Source: Pseudomonadota bacterium (lineage in GTDB: Bacteria; CALINM01). Taken from it: a stretch of 64,000 nucleotides of DNA. This document shows, piece after piece, positions 48,532-58,290 of this stretch (positions within the stretch are counted from its first letter, which is position 1; the number at the start of each line of letters is the position of its first letter). The position numbers were made by a program, and so were the translations under genes. The notes beneath the pieces were generated by a model, which was not told the origin of the DNA, made no database searches, and was given only the letters and a program-made list of their open reading frames with translations. The stretch covers positions 16,157 to 80,156 of the forward strand of contig JAOABK010000006.1 in assembly GCA_026418415.1 (NCBI GenBank). Direction: 5' to 3'.

Positions 48532-49617
48532 ATGATAAAAAGAAAAATTACAAAAAAGATATGGTTGGGTAATGTTGCAATTGGTGGAGGTGAACCTGTA
48601 ATTATTCAGTCAATGACTAACACATTGACAAAGGATGTAAAATCTACGATAAGACAGATAAAAGCTCTTTGGAAGTTAGGTTGTGAAGTAATTAGAGTAG
48701 CCATACCTGATGAAGAATCAACATACAGTTTAAAAGAAATTACAAAAAAAAGCCCTATGCCTGTCATTGCTGACATTCATTTTGATTACAAATTAGCCAT
48801 AGAATCAATAAAACAAGGCGCCCATGGTATTAGAATAAACCCTGGCAACATAAAAAATAGAGAAAAAATTAAAGAAATACTAAATATTGCAAAAGAATAT
48901 AATACATGTATAAGAATTGGTGTTAATTCTGGTTCATTAGATTATGATTTAAGAAGAAAATATAAAGAAAATATCCATTTGGGACTTGTTGAAAGTGCTA
49001 TCAATTACATTAAATTTTTTGAAGATAATGATTTCACTAATATAAAAGTTTCATTAAAATCAGCTGATGTTATAACAACTATACTTGCATACGAAAAATT
49101 TTCCGAAATAAGTGACTACCCCTTACATTTAGGTATAACTGAAGCAGGTACTGAACTACCTGGTACAATTCGTTCATCAATTGGTATAGGTTATCTTTTA
49201 TTAAAAGGTATTGGTGATACAATAAGAGTATCCTTAACCGCTCCTCCATCAAAAGAGATAATAGTGGCAAAAGAAATACTAAAAAATGTTGGTCTTAGAA
49301 AATTAGGTCCAATATTAATATCATGTCCTACTTGTGCTAGAAGAGATATAGATGTAATTTTGCTTGCCCATAAAGTAGAAAAACTATTATCATTTGTTAA
49401 ATCCCCTATTAAGGTTGCTGTTATGGGATGTGCAGTAAACGGACCTGGTGAAGCGATGGATGCAGATATTGGCATAGCAGGATCAAAGGAAGGCGGTATA
49501 ATCTTTAAAAAAGGCAGGGTATTTAAAAAAATAAAAAATGATAACGAACTTTTAAAAGAATTTTTAAAGGAGATCAAAATGTTAGATAAGGAATGGCAAA
49601 ATAAGGAGGAGTCGTAA
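48532..49617 (+). CDS. ispG: 4-hydroxy-3-methylbut-2-en-1-yl diphosphate synthase
   Basis: VIIQSMTNTLTKDV; ISCPTCARRDIDVI; VAVMGCAVNGPGEAMDADIGIAG. Confidence 0.97.
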   Translation: MIKRKITKKIWLGNVAIGGGEPVIIQSMTNTLTKDVKSTIRQIKALWKLGCEVIRVAIPDEESTYSLKEITKKSPMPVIADIHFDYKLAIESIKQGAHGIRINPGNIKNREKIKEILNIAKEYNTCIRIGVNSGSLDYDLRRKYKENIHLGLVESAINYIKFFEDNDFTNIKVSLKSADVITTILAYEKFSEISDYPLHLGITEAGTELPGTIRSSIGIGYLLLKGIGDTIRVSLTAPPSKEIIVAKEILKNVGLRKLGPILISCPTCARRDIDVILLAHKVEKLLSFVKSPIKVAVMGCAVNGPGEAMDADIGIAGSKEGGIIFKKGRVFKKIKNDNELLKEFLKEIKMLDKEWQNKEES

Positions 49618-49619
49618 CT

Positions 49620-51326
49620 ATGAAATTATCTGAATATTTTTTGCCCACATTAAAAGAAGATCCTTCTGATGCAGAAGTTGTTAGTCATAAATTGATGATT
49701 AGAGCTGGCATGATAAGAAAACTTGCCAGTGGGATATATAGCTACTTACCTTATGGACTAAAGGCTATACAGAAAGTTGAAAAAATAATAAGAGAAGAAA
49801 TGGAGAAAGCAGGGGCAATAGAAGTACTAATGCCATCAGTTCAACCTAAGGAATTATGGGAAGAAAGTGGCAGATGGAACTATTATGGCAAAGAATTACT
49901 GAGGTTTGTTGATAGGGCAGGGCGAGAGTTTTGTTATGGTCCTACCCATGAAGAAGTAATAACTGATCTGGTAAGAAATAATATAAGGTCTTACCGTGAC
50001 TTACCTAAAAATCTATTTCAAATACAAACAAAATTTAGAGACGAAATAAGACCGCGTTTTGGAGTTATGAGAGCAAGAGAATTTATAATGAAAGACGGTT
50101 ATAGCTTTGACATTGACGAAGAAAGTGCAGAGAGAACATACATGAAAATGTATGAAGCCTATTGTAATATTTTTAAAAGGTGTGATCTTGACTTTAGGGC
50201 TGTGGAAGCAGATACTGGTAATATTGGTGGTAGTTTTTCCCATGAGTTTATGGTTATTGCCGAAAGTGGCGAAGATACAATATTTTTATGTAGACATTGC
50301 AACTACTCTGCAAACAAAGAAAAAACTGAGGTAGGAGAAAAGGTCTGTAATATAAATATTAATGAAGAATTAAAACCCTTAGAAAAAATTCACACACCCA
50401 ATAAAAAAACAATAGAAGAAGTATCGGGTTTTCTAAATGTACCACCTACAAAATTAGTTAAAACAGTTATTTATTTAGTTGACTCAGTCTTGCACATGGT
50501 ACTAATACGAGGAGATAGAGAAGCAAATGAGATAAAAGTGAAAAATTATCTTAAAGCAAATGAAATTAGACTGGCTACAAATGAGGAGATTGAAAATACC
50601 TTGGGTATACCTGTCGGTTTTATGGGACCCTATAAATTAAAAAATATTCGAATTATTGCTGATATATCACTTAAAGGTTTAAAAAATTTTGTTACAGGAG
50701 CAAATGAGACTGATTACCATTTAGTTAATGCAAACTTTGAAAGGGATATTCATGTTAATGAGTATGCTGATATTTCAGAAGCAAAAGATGGAGACCCCTG
50801 CCCAAGATGTGATAATGGGGAGTTATATAGCAAAAAAGGAATTGAAGTTGGACATATATTCAAGTTAGGTACAAAATATAGCCTTGCTATGAATGCTTTC
50901 TATCTTGATGAAAAGGGGCAAGAAAAACCAATGATTATGGGTTGTTATGGAATAGGGGTAGGAAGAACGGTTGCAGCATCAATTGAACAAAATCATGATC
51001 AAGATGGAATTATTTTTCCAATTCCCTTGGCTCCTTTTCAAGTTATAATTGTACCTTTAGACATTAAAAATCATGAAATTATTGAAGTTTCAAATAACTT
51101 ATATAAAAAATTTAGAGAAATTGGTATCGAAGTTCTAATTGATGATCGAGATGAAAGACCTGGGGTTAAATTTAAAGATGCAGACCTTATTGGAGTTCCT
51201 TTTAGAATAAATATAGGTAATACTTACAAAAAGGAAAACAAATTAGAAGTGTTTTATAGAAAAACTAAAGAGAAAAATTTGATGAATTTTCAAGAAGTTA
51301 TAGAGTTTTTTAAAAATAAATTTTAA
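49620..51326 (+). CDS. proS: Proline--tRNA ligase (bacterial type with editing insertion)
   Basis: MRAREFIMKDGYSFD; GPTHEEVITDLVRNNIRSYRDLP; MGCYGIGVGRTVAASIEQNHD. Confidence 0.97.
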   Translation: MKLSEYFLPTLKEDPSDAEVVSHKLMIRAGMIRKLASGIYSYLPYGLKAIQKVEKIIREEMEKAGAIEVLMPSVQPKELWEESGRWNYYGKELLRFVDRAGREFCYGPTHEEVITDLVRNNIRSYRDLPKNLFQIQTKFRDEIRPRFGVMRAREFIMKDGYSFDIDEESAERTYMKMYEAYCNIFKRCDLDFRAVEADTGNIGGSFSHEFMVIAESGEDTIFLCRHCNYSANKEKTEVGEKVCNININEELKPLEKIHTPNKKTIEEVSGFLNVPPTKLVKTVIYLVDSVLHMVLIRGDREANEIKVKNYLKANEIRLATNEEIENTLGIPVGFMGPYKLKNIRIIADISLKGLKNFVTGANETDYHLVNANFERDIHVNEYADISEAKDGDPCPRCDNGELYSKKGIEVGHIFKLGTKYSLAMNAFYLDEKGQEKPMIMGCYGIGVGRTVAASIEQNHDQDGIIFPIPLAPFQVIIVPLDIKNHEIIEVSNNLYKKFREIGIEVLIDDRDERPGVKFKDADLIGVPFRINIGNTYKKENKLEVFYRKTKEKNLMNFQEVIEFFKNKF

Positions 51327-51361
51327 AAATATTTTATAAGTAATTAAAATTTAAGGACAAA

Positions 51362-52042
51362 ATGAAAAAATATTCAAAAAAAGTTATCTTAGCATTAGAT
51401 ACAACGGATACTCAAAAAATTAATTTTCTATTTAAAGAGCTTAGCGGTATCATCGAAATTATAAAAATAGGTTATCAATCTTTTATCCATTTTGGACCAG
51501 ATATTGTACAAAAGGCAATAGGTGCTGGATTTAAAGTTTTTTTAGACTTGAAACTACATGACATACCAAACACCATCGAAAAGGCTATAGAATCATGCAT
51601 TAAGCACAGAATTCATATGGTTACTCTCCACGTCTCTGGTGGAAGGGAAATGATAGAAAAGGCAATTTCAGCAAAGCAACAGTTCAAAAGTGATATAAAG
51701 CTTTTAGGTGTAACAGTTTTAACATCCTTCGATGATATCGGTTTTAAAGAATTAAATTATAGATTACCTCTTAAGGAAATGGTTAAATTTTTTGCAGTTA
51801 AAGCAAAAATGTGGGGAATGGATGGAATAATATGCTCTCCTATGGAGATAAAAGATTTAAGACAGGAGATCGGTAAGAATTTATTAATTATTACACCGGG
51901 TATAAGATTTGATAAAGGACAAGATGATCAAAAAAGAACTTTGTCTCCAAATGAAGCTTTTGAAGCTGGTGCGGACTATATTGTTGTCGGTAGGCCCATT
52001 TTAAAATCAGACAATCCAAAAAATTTTTTTGAAAATATATAA
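51362..52042 (+). CDS. pyrF: Orotidine 5'-phosphate decarboxylase
   Basis: VFLDLKLHDIPNTIEKA; TPGIRFDKGQDDQKRTLSPNEAFEAGADYIVVGRPIL. Confidence 0.95.
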   Translation: MKKYSKKVILALDTTDTQKINFLFKELSGIIEIIKIGYQSFIHFGPDIVQKAIGAGFKVFLDLKLHDIPNTIEKAIESCIKHRIHMVTLHVSGGREMIEKAISAKQQFKSDIKLLGVTVLTSFDDIGFKELNYRLPLKEMVKFFAVKAKMWGMDGIICSPMEIKDLRQEIGKNLLIITPGIRFDKGQDDQKRTLSPNEAFEAGADYIVVGRPILKSDNPKNFFENI

Positions 52043-52045
52043 TTT

Positions 52046-52741
52046 ATGCTTATATATGGTCTGCATCCTGTAATTAATTTTTTGAAATATAAAAAAAATG
52101 TTGTAAAAAAAGTTTACTGCAATAGTGATGTCTATAAAAAATATGTAAGAGATCTTTGGTCACAACCAATAATCCTTGAAAATAGAGAATTAAGAAAGCT
52201 TCTAAACATTGATGAACACCAAGGTATAGTTGCTGATATTAGTCACTTTCCTTATGTTAATTTTGAAGAGGCATCTAAAAAATCTAAAATTATATGTATT
52301 TTAGATCATATTGAAGATCCGAGAAATTTAGGAGCGATAATTAGGAATGCCCTTGCTTTTAATATAGATTTATTAGTTATACCTAATAAGAGAGCCTGTG
52401 AGGTAAATAGTACAGTAATTAAAACATCTGCTGGAGCATCTGCAATAGTTCCAGTTTCAATGGTTCCTAATATAAATAATGCTATAAGGGATCTTAAAAA
52501 TAATGGTTTCTGGATATATGGATTAGAATCTCAAGGTAGTATAGCATTAAAGGATATAAAGTTTGATGGTAAAGTAGTAATAGTTTTAGGAAGTGAAGGA
52601 AAAGGTATCCATAATCTTACAAAAAAACTTTGTGATTATTTAGTTTATATTGAAACCGATAAAAAAGTCTCATCGTTAAATGTATCTTCAGCATCAGCCA
52701 TTGCTTTCTATAAAATATATTCTGAACTTTACGTCGCATAA
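52046..52741 (+). CDS. rlmB: TrmH-family rRNA methyltransferase (RlmB-like)
   Basis: LIYGLHPVINFL; LDHIEDPRNLGAIIRNALAF; VLGSEGKGIHNLTKKLCD; SSLNVSSASAIAFY. Confidence 0.92.
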   Translation: MLIYGLHPVINFLKYKKNVVKKVYCNSDVYKKYVRDLWSQPIILENRELRKLLNIDEHQGIVADISHFPYVNFEEASKKSKIICILDHIEDPRNLGAIIRNALAFNIDLLVIPNKRACEVNSTVIKTSAGASAIVPVSMVPNINNAIRDLKNNGFWIYGLESQGSIALKDIKFDGKVVIVLGSEGKGIHNLTKKLCDYLVYIETDKKVSSLNVSSASAIAFYKIYSELYVA

Positions 52742-52767
52742 GATATATTATGTAAACAAACATATAC

Positions 52768-52796
52768 TTGAGATTTTTGCATCTTGAGTTTAGAAT
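52768..52796 (+). promoter_or_regulatory. Putative leaderless promoter for the membrane protein/cytochrome pair
   Basis: TTGAGA, 17-nt spacer, TAGAAT (52791-52796), ATG 6 nt later at 52803; no SD. Confidence 0.6.
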
Positions 52797-52802
52797 TATA
52801 AC

Positions 52803-53114
52803 ATGAATTTTAACATTGCTGATTTCATAGAGTTTATAAAAAGTATTCTATTCAAATTTCCAACAAATACAGAGCAGTTAAAAGAAAATCCATTACCACC
52901 TTTTATAGCTATTATTCTGTTGTATCTTCTTTTAAGAAGAAAGTTTAAAAAATTTCTTAATGTAATTTTTATTTTGTTTATATTTTTATTTGGCTATTTT
53001 TATGGCATAGTACATCCTCTTGAAAATGAGACGGTAAGTATTGCTATTTTTGCATTTTCTTCCCTTATTTCCTTAGTACTTTTAATATTTTATTTTTTTG
53101 TAAAGGATGAATAA
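52803..53114 (+). CDS. Small membrane protein of unknown function (103 aa)
   Basis: Hydrophobic helices; 1-nt overlap with the downstream cytochrome CDS. Confidence 0.7.
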   Translation: MNFNIADFIEFIKSILFKFPTNTEQLKENPLPPFIAIILLYLLLRRKFKKFLNVIFILFIFLFGYFYGIVHPLENETVSIAIFAFSSLISLVLLIFYFFVKDE

Positions 53115-53347
53115 TGAAATTAAAAAAATGGGACTTATTATTTATAATTATTGGTGTTTTAGTGGTTTTTGTGTTAGCAGTTGCTCCGAGACAGACAACA
53201 CCACGTATACCATTAGATGAAATTCATTCAAATCTTACTGATGAGAAGACCTGTAAAAATTGCCACGGTCCTGGAACAGATAGACCTTTACCTCCAAAAC
53301 ATCCAAATAAAGAAAGGTGCTTATTGTGTCATAAAAGGAAGAAATAA
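53114..53347 (+). CDS. Small membrane-anchored diheme c-type cytochrome (77 aa)
   Basis: N-terminal TM then two CxxCH motifs: CKNCH and CLLCH; SD aaagga. Confidence 0.8.
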   Translation: MKLKKWDLLFIIIGVLVVFVLAVAPRQTTPRIPLDEIHSNLTDEKTCKNCHGPGTDRPLPPKHPNKERCLLCHKRKK

Positions 53348-53354
53348 TAGTAGT

Positions 53355-54122
53355 TTAGGATTGCATATTTTTCCAAATTTCTTCAAGGGCTAATCTTAAA
53401 GATTCAGACATGTCGTATGCAGATTTACCTACTTTATCTGACTCTATTATAAGAGGATCATAGGGCATAAATCCAAGAATTTTAAAATCCGCAAGTTCCT
53501 TTTTAATTAACTCTTTATCATTTTCATTTTGTATTTTATTACCAACAACCCAGACATCTTTAATTAATAATTCGTTGGCTAATTCTTTTATCTGTCTCGC
53601 AGTTTGAAAACTTCTTAATCCTGGTTCCACAACAACTATAAACTTATTAACATAACCAGTAGTACCACGACCTAAATGTTCAAGACCAGCTTCCATATCT
53701 ACAATTACAACTTCATTCCTCGCTACAAATAAATGCCTAAGCAAAGCTTTTAATAATGCATTTTCTGGACAAAAACATCCACTGCCAGCTGATTGAAAGG
53801 TTCCTAATAACATAAATTTAACACCTTTATATTCGATGCTAAATTTTTCTGGTATATCATCAACCTTTGGATTTAATATGAACATTCCTCCATAAGTTCC
53901 TGGTTGTACACCTGTTCTTTCAGCGATTAAATCTTTCATTTCTGATATAGGTTTCAATTGATCAATCAGCTCTTTTGGAGCACCTATAGCAGAAGCTAAG
54001 TTTGCATCAGGATCTGCATCTATTGCTAAAACTTTGAAATTCCTATCTGCCAAAAATCTTGCTAAAGTACCCGCTAATGTTGTTTTTCCAACTCCGCCTT
54101 TACCTGTTATTGCAATTTTCAT
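53355..54122 (-). CDS. cooC: CooC-family Ni-insertion ATPase (MinD/SIMIBI type)
   Basis: MKIAITGKGGVGKTTLAGTLARFLADR; GSGCFCPENALLKALLRHL; VVIVDMEAGLEHLGRGT. Confidence 0.92.
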   Translation of the reverse strand: MKIAITGKGGVGKTTLAGTLARFLADRNFKVLAIDADPDANLASAIGAPKELIDQLKPISEMKDLIAERTGVQPGTYGGMFILNPKVDDIPEKFSIEYKGVKFMLLGTFQSAGSGCFCPENALLKALLRHLFVARNEVVIVDMEAGLEHLGRGTTGYVNKFIVVVEPGLRSFQTARQIKELANELLIKDVWVVGNKIQNENDKELIKKELADFKILGFMPYDPLIIESDKVGKSAYDMSESLRLALEEIWKNMQS

Positions 54123-54145
54123 TTTAAACACCTCTAATATAAAAA

Positions 54146-54165
54146 GAGCCCTCGAATGAGGGCTC
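54146..54165 (-). terminator. Rho-independent terminator after rpoC
   Basis: Minus strand GAGCCCTC-ATTC-GAGGGCTC followed by TTTTTATATT. Confidence 0.9.
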
Positions 54166-54172
54166 CTAATTT

Positions 54173-57100
54173 TTATGCAGTTTTTAGATTACTACTATTA
54201 TGTTCCTCACCTTCTATTTCAAAATCAATATTTCTATATCTTGGTAAACCAGTACCAGCAGGTATTAATCTTCCAACTATAACATTTTCTTTTAAACCTC
54301 TTAAGAAATCAATTTTCCCTTCTACTGCTGCCTGTGTTAATACTTTAGTTGTTTCCTGGAATGAGGCGGCGGAAATAAAGCTGTCTGTACTTAAAGATGC
54401 TTTAGTAATACCATAAAATACAGGTTCAGCTGTTGCAGGTTTACCACCTTTCTCAATAACTTTAAAGTTTTCTTCTTTAAACACAAATTTATCAACAATA
54501 TCTCCCTCAAGGAACTTAGTATCGCCAGGATTTTTAATTTTAACTTTTCTTAACATTTGACGTACAATTATTTCAAAATGTTTGTCATTAATTTTAACAC
54601 CCTGTAATCTATAAACATTCTGTATCTCATCAACTAAAAACTTTGCTAAAGCTTCAATACCCAAAACTCTTAAAATATCATGAGGGTTTGGAGATCCTTC
54701 TATCAACTTTTCACCAGCCTTTATAAATTCTCCTTCACGAACTATAATATATTTACCCTTTGGTATAATATATTCCCTTGGTTCTCCTACCTCTGGTGTT
54801 ATAATGACCTTTCTTTTACCTTTGCTATCCTTTCCAAAGGAAACAAATCCATCGATCTCAGAGATAATCGCATATTTCTTTGGTTTTCTTGCCTCAAAAA
54901 GTTCGGCAACCCTTGGTAGACCTCCTGTGATGTCATGCTGTTTAGAGATTTCTCTTGGAAATTTAGCAATTATATCACCCGCTTTTACTTCCTGGCCCTC
55001 AACAACAGTTATCATTGCCTCAACTGGCAGATGATACCTCGCTTCCATGTTACTGCCAGGTATTTTTAATGTTTTGCCACCCGGGCCTTTTATAGAAATT
55101 CTTGGTCTTAAATTAGTATCTTTGTGTTCGAGAATTATTTTTTGTGACATACCTGTAACTTCATCAACCTGCTCTTTCATTGTAACGCCTTCAATTATAT
55201 CACCAAACTTAACAATACCTGATACCTCAGTAATTATTGGTATGAAATAGGGATCCCATTCTGCTACCTTCTGATTTGCAGAAACACTGTCTCCATCTTT
55301 TACAAGGAGTTTAGCTCCATAGATTATAGAGTATTTCTCACGTTCTCTACCAAACTTATCTAAAACCGCTATTTCACCATGTCGATTAATTACAACAAGA
55401 TTCCCTTCACTATCTGTTACTGTAGATACGTTATAAAACTTTATTTTACCCTCATTTCTTACTTCTAATGTATTTTTCTCAGCTTTAGCACCTGCAGTAC
55501 CACCAAGGTGGAATGTTCTCATTGTAAGCTGAGTACCAGGCTCACCAATAGATTGTGCTGCTATAATTCCTACAGCTTCACCAATATTAACTAAATGCCC
55601 CCTTGCTAAATCGCGTCCATAACATTTTACACATAACCCCCTCTTAGCATTGCAAGTAAGAGGTGATCTAACCTTAACTCTATCAAAACCAGCCTCTTCT
55701 ATCTTTTGTGCTATACTTTCAGTTATTTCTTGACCAGATTTAACAATAATTGTACCATCGTATGGATCGTAAAGGTCTTCAATAATAACTCTTCCAAGGA
55801 TACGTTCAGAAAGTCTCTCTTCAATTTCTCCAGCAGCGTTTATTAAATGTGTTACATATATTCCGTCTAACGTTCCACAATCTTCCATCGTTATAGTAAC
55901 ATCTTGAGCAACATCAACAAGCCTCCTTGTAAGATAACCTGCGTTAGAGGTTTTCAAAGCTGTATCTGCTAAACCTTTTCTAGCACCGTGAGTAGAAATA
56001 AAGTATTGTAAAACTGATAGTCCCTCTTTAAAGTTCGCAGTAATAGGTGTTTCAATAACCTGACCAGATGGTTTTGACATCAAACCTCTCATACCAGCAA
56101 GCTGTCTTATCTGCTGTGTACTTCCTCTTGCTCCTGAATCTGCCATTATATAAATTGAATTAAAGCTTTCTGTCTCGACCCTTTTACCATTTCTTTCAAT
56201 CGTCTCTTTTCTTAATTCATTCATCATCTCTTTAGTTATTTTCTCTGTCACACTCTGCCACAGGTCGAGTTTTTTATTGTATTTTTCACCTGCAGTAATA
56301 TGACCATGCGCGTACTGAGAGTCAATTTCTAAATCCTTTTTCATTCCATCTTCTATAATTTTACTTTTTTTGCTTGGTATCTTTAAATCATCAATACATA
56401 TTGATATTCCAGCCCTTTTTGCCATTTTGAAACCTAAATCTTTTAATCTATCTGCAAGAAGTACTGTAGCTTTCTGTCCGCAGTGTCTATAACAATAATC
56501 AATAAGATTGTTCAACTCTTTCTTGCCTAATACCTTATTCACTTGTGAGAATGGAATCTCGTTAGGAACAATTTCATATACCAAAACTCTTCCTACTGTA
56601 GTATCAATTAATTCATTGTTTATTCTAAGTTTTATTTTAGCATGTAAGTCAACTTCACCTGAATCGTAAGCAATTCTTACTTCTTCTACGTTAGCAAATA
56701 TCTTACCTTCTCCTCTTTCAAGAGGCCTTTCCCTTGTCATGTAATAAAGACCAAGAACTATATCCTGAGTCGGACCAATTATTGGTTTACCATTTGCTGG
56801 TGAAAGTATATTATTGGTAGACATCATTAAACAACGGGCTTCCGTTTGAGCTTCAATTGATAGAGGAATATGAACTGCCATCTGGTCCCCATCAAAATCT
56901 GCATTAAAAGCGGTACAGACAAGAGGATGTAGCTGAATTGCTTTACCTTCAATTAATATGGGTTCAAAAGCCTGAATTCCCAAGCGATGGAGGGTTGGTG
57001 CTCTGTTTAATAAAACTGGATGTTCGCGGGTAACTTCTTCTAAGGCATCCCAGACTTCAGGTCTTTCCTTCTCAACGATTTTTCTTATTGCCTTGATTGT

Positions 57101-58276
57101 TGAAGCAACACCCTTTTGCTCTAATTTCCAAAAGATAAAGGGTTTGAATAATTCAAGAGCCATTACTTTTGGCAATCCACACTGGTGCATCCTTAAATGT
57201 GGACCAACAACAATAACAGAACGTCCTGAATAATCAACTCTTTTACCAAGTAGATTTTGTCTAAATCTACCCTGCTTTCCTCTTATCATATCACTTAAAG
57301 ATTTTAGGGGTCTTTTATTACTGCCCTGAGCTGCTCTACCCCTCTTACCATTATCAAACAGAGTATCTACTGCTTCTTGAAGGATCCTTTTGTCATTTCT
57401 AATAACAATCTCTGGAGCATCTATTTCAATTAACTTCTTTAGTCTATTGTTTCTATTGATTACCCTTCTATAAAGCTCATTTAAATCAGAAGAACCAAAT
57501 CTACCACCATCAAGTTGTACAAGTGGTCTTAAATCAGGTGGCAAAACTGGTATAACGTCAAGTATCATCCATTCTGGTTTATTGCCAGAATTAATAAAAG
57601 CTTCTACCAACTTTAATCTTTTTGCAATTTTTTTTCTTTTTAGTTCAGATGGATCTTCCATCTCTGCTCTTAATTGTTTTGCTAATTCTTCAAGATCTAT
57701 TCTTTTTAATAGTTCTTTTATAGCTTCCGCACCCATACGAGCATCAAATGCCCCCTCGCCATAATCTTCAATCTTCATCCTATACTGTTCTTCTGTTAAC
57801 AATTCACCTTTTACAAGATCTGTATTTTTAGGGTCTATAACAACATAGGACTCGAAATATAAAATCTTTTCGAGTTGTTTTAACTGCATATCAAGCAACA
57901 AACCAATTCTACTGGGAAGACTTCTTAAAAACCATATATGTGCTACAGGTGCTGCGAGCTCAATATGTCCCATCCTTTCACGTCTAACCCTTGATTGAAT
58001 AACTTCTACACCACATCTTTCGCAAACAAGATTATGATGTTTTCTTCTTTTGTACTTACCGCAAATGCATTCATAATCCTTTATTGGGCCAAAAATCTTA
58101 GCGCAAAAAAGCCCATCCTTTTCTGGTTTTAAGGTTCGATAATTTAAAGTTTCTGGCTTTTTAACCTCTCCATATGACCATTCTCTAATCTTATCCGGAG
58201 AAGCTAACGATATCTTTATTGCATTAAAATCTTTTCTTTCTTCTTTGCTATCAGTAAAACTATAAATTGTATCCAC
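54173..58276 (-). CDS. rpoC: DNA-directed RNA polymerase subunit beta'
   Basis: [50 protein letters not shown]. Confidence 0.99.
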   Translation of the reverse strand: MDTIYSFTDSKEERKDFNAIKISLASPDKIREWSYGEVKKPETLNYRTLKPEKDGLFCAKIFGPIKDYECICGKYKRRKHHNLVCERCGVEVIQSRVRRERMGHIELAAPVAHIWFLRSLPSRIGLLLDMQLKQLEKILYFESYVVIDPKNTDLVKGELLTEEQYRMKIEDYGEGAFDARMGAEAIKELLKRIDLEELAKQLRAEMEDPSELKRKKIAKRLKLVEAFINSGNKPEWMILDVIPVLPPDLRPLVQLDGGRFGSSDLNELYRRVINRNNRLKKLIEIDAPEIVIRNDKRILQEAVDTLFDNGKRGRAAQGSNKRPLKSLSDMIRGKQGRFRQNLLGKRVDYSGRSVIVVGPHLRMHQCGLPKVMALELFKPFIFWKLEQKGVASTIKAIRKIVEKERPEVWDALEEVTREHPVLLNRAPTLHRLGIQAFEPILIEGKAIQLHPLVCTAFNADFDGDQMAVHIPLSIEAQTEARCLMMSTNNILSPANGKPIIGPTQDIVLGLYYMTRERPLERGEGKIFANVEEVRIAYDSGEVDLHAKIKLRINNELIDTTVGRVLVYEIVPNEIPFSQVNKVLGKKELNNLIDYCYRHCGQKATVLLADRLKDLGFKMAKRAGISICIDDLKIPSKKSKIIEDGMKKDLEIDSQYAHGHITAGEKYNKKLDLWQSVTEKITKEMMNELRKETIERNGKRVETESFNSIYIMADSGARGSTQQIRQLAGMRGLMSKPSGQVIETPITANFKEGLSVLQYFISTHGARKGLADTALKTSNAGYLTRRLVDVAQDVTITMEDCGTLDGIYVTHLINAAGEIEERLSERILGRVIIEDLYDPYDGTIIVKSGQEITESIAQKIEEAGFDRVKVRSPLTCNAKRGLCVKCYGRDLARGHLVNIGEAVGIIAAQSIGEPGTQLTMRTFHLGGTAGAKAEKNTLEVRNEGKIKFYNVSTVTDSEGNLVVINRHGEIAVLDKFGREREKYSIIYGAKLLVKDGDSVSANQKVAEWDPYFIPIITEVSGIVKFGDIIEGVTMKEQVDEVTGMSQKIILEHKDTNLRPRISIKGPGGKTLKIPGSNMEARYHLPVEAMITVVEGQEVKAGDIIAKFPREISKQHDITGGLPRVAELFEARKPKKYAIISEIDGFVSFGKDSKGKRKVIITPEVGEPREYIIPKGKYIIVREGEFIKAGEKLIEGSPNPHDILRVLGIEALAKFLVDEIQNVYRLQGVKINDKHFEIIVRQMLRKVKIKNPGDTKFLEGDIVDKFVFKEENFKVIEKGGKPATAEPVFYGITKASLSTDSFISAASFQETTKVLTQAAVEGKIDFLRGLKENVIVGRLIPAGTGLPRYRNIDFEIEGEEHNSSNLKTA

Positions 58277-58290
58277 AGATTGCCTCCTTA

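Noticed and set aside
49079-49577. Minus ORFs opposite ispG
   Set aside because: Shadow frames of a conserved enzyme gene.
52760-52792. CTTGAGA...CTTGAGT short direct repeat as an operator
   Set aside because: Only 6 identical bases and one copy overlaps the -35; insufficient to claim a regulator site.
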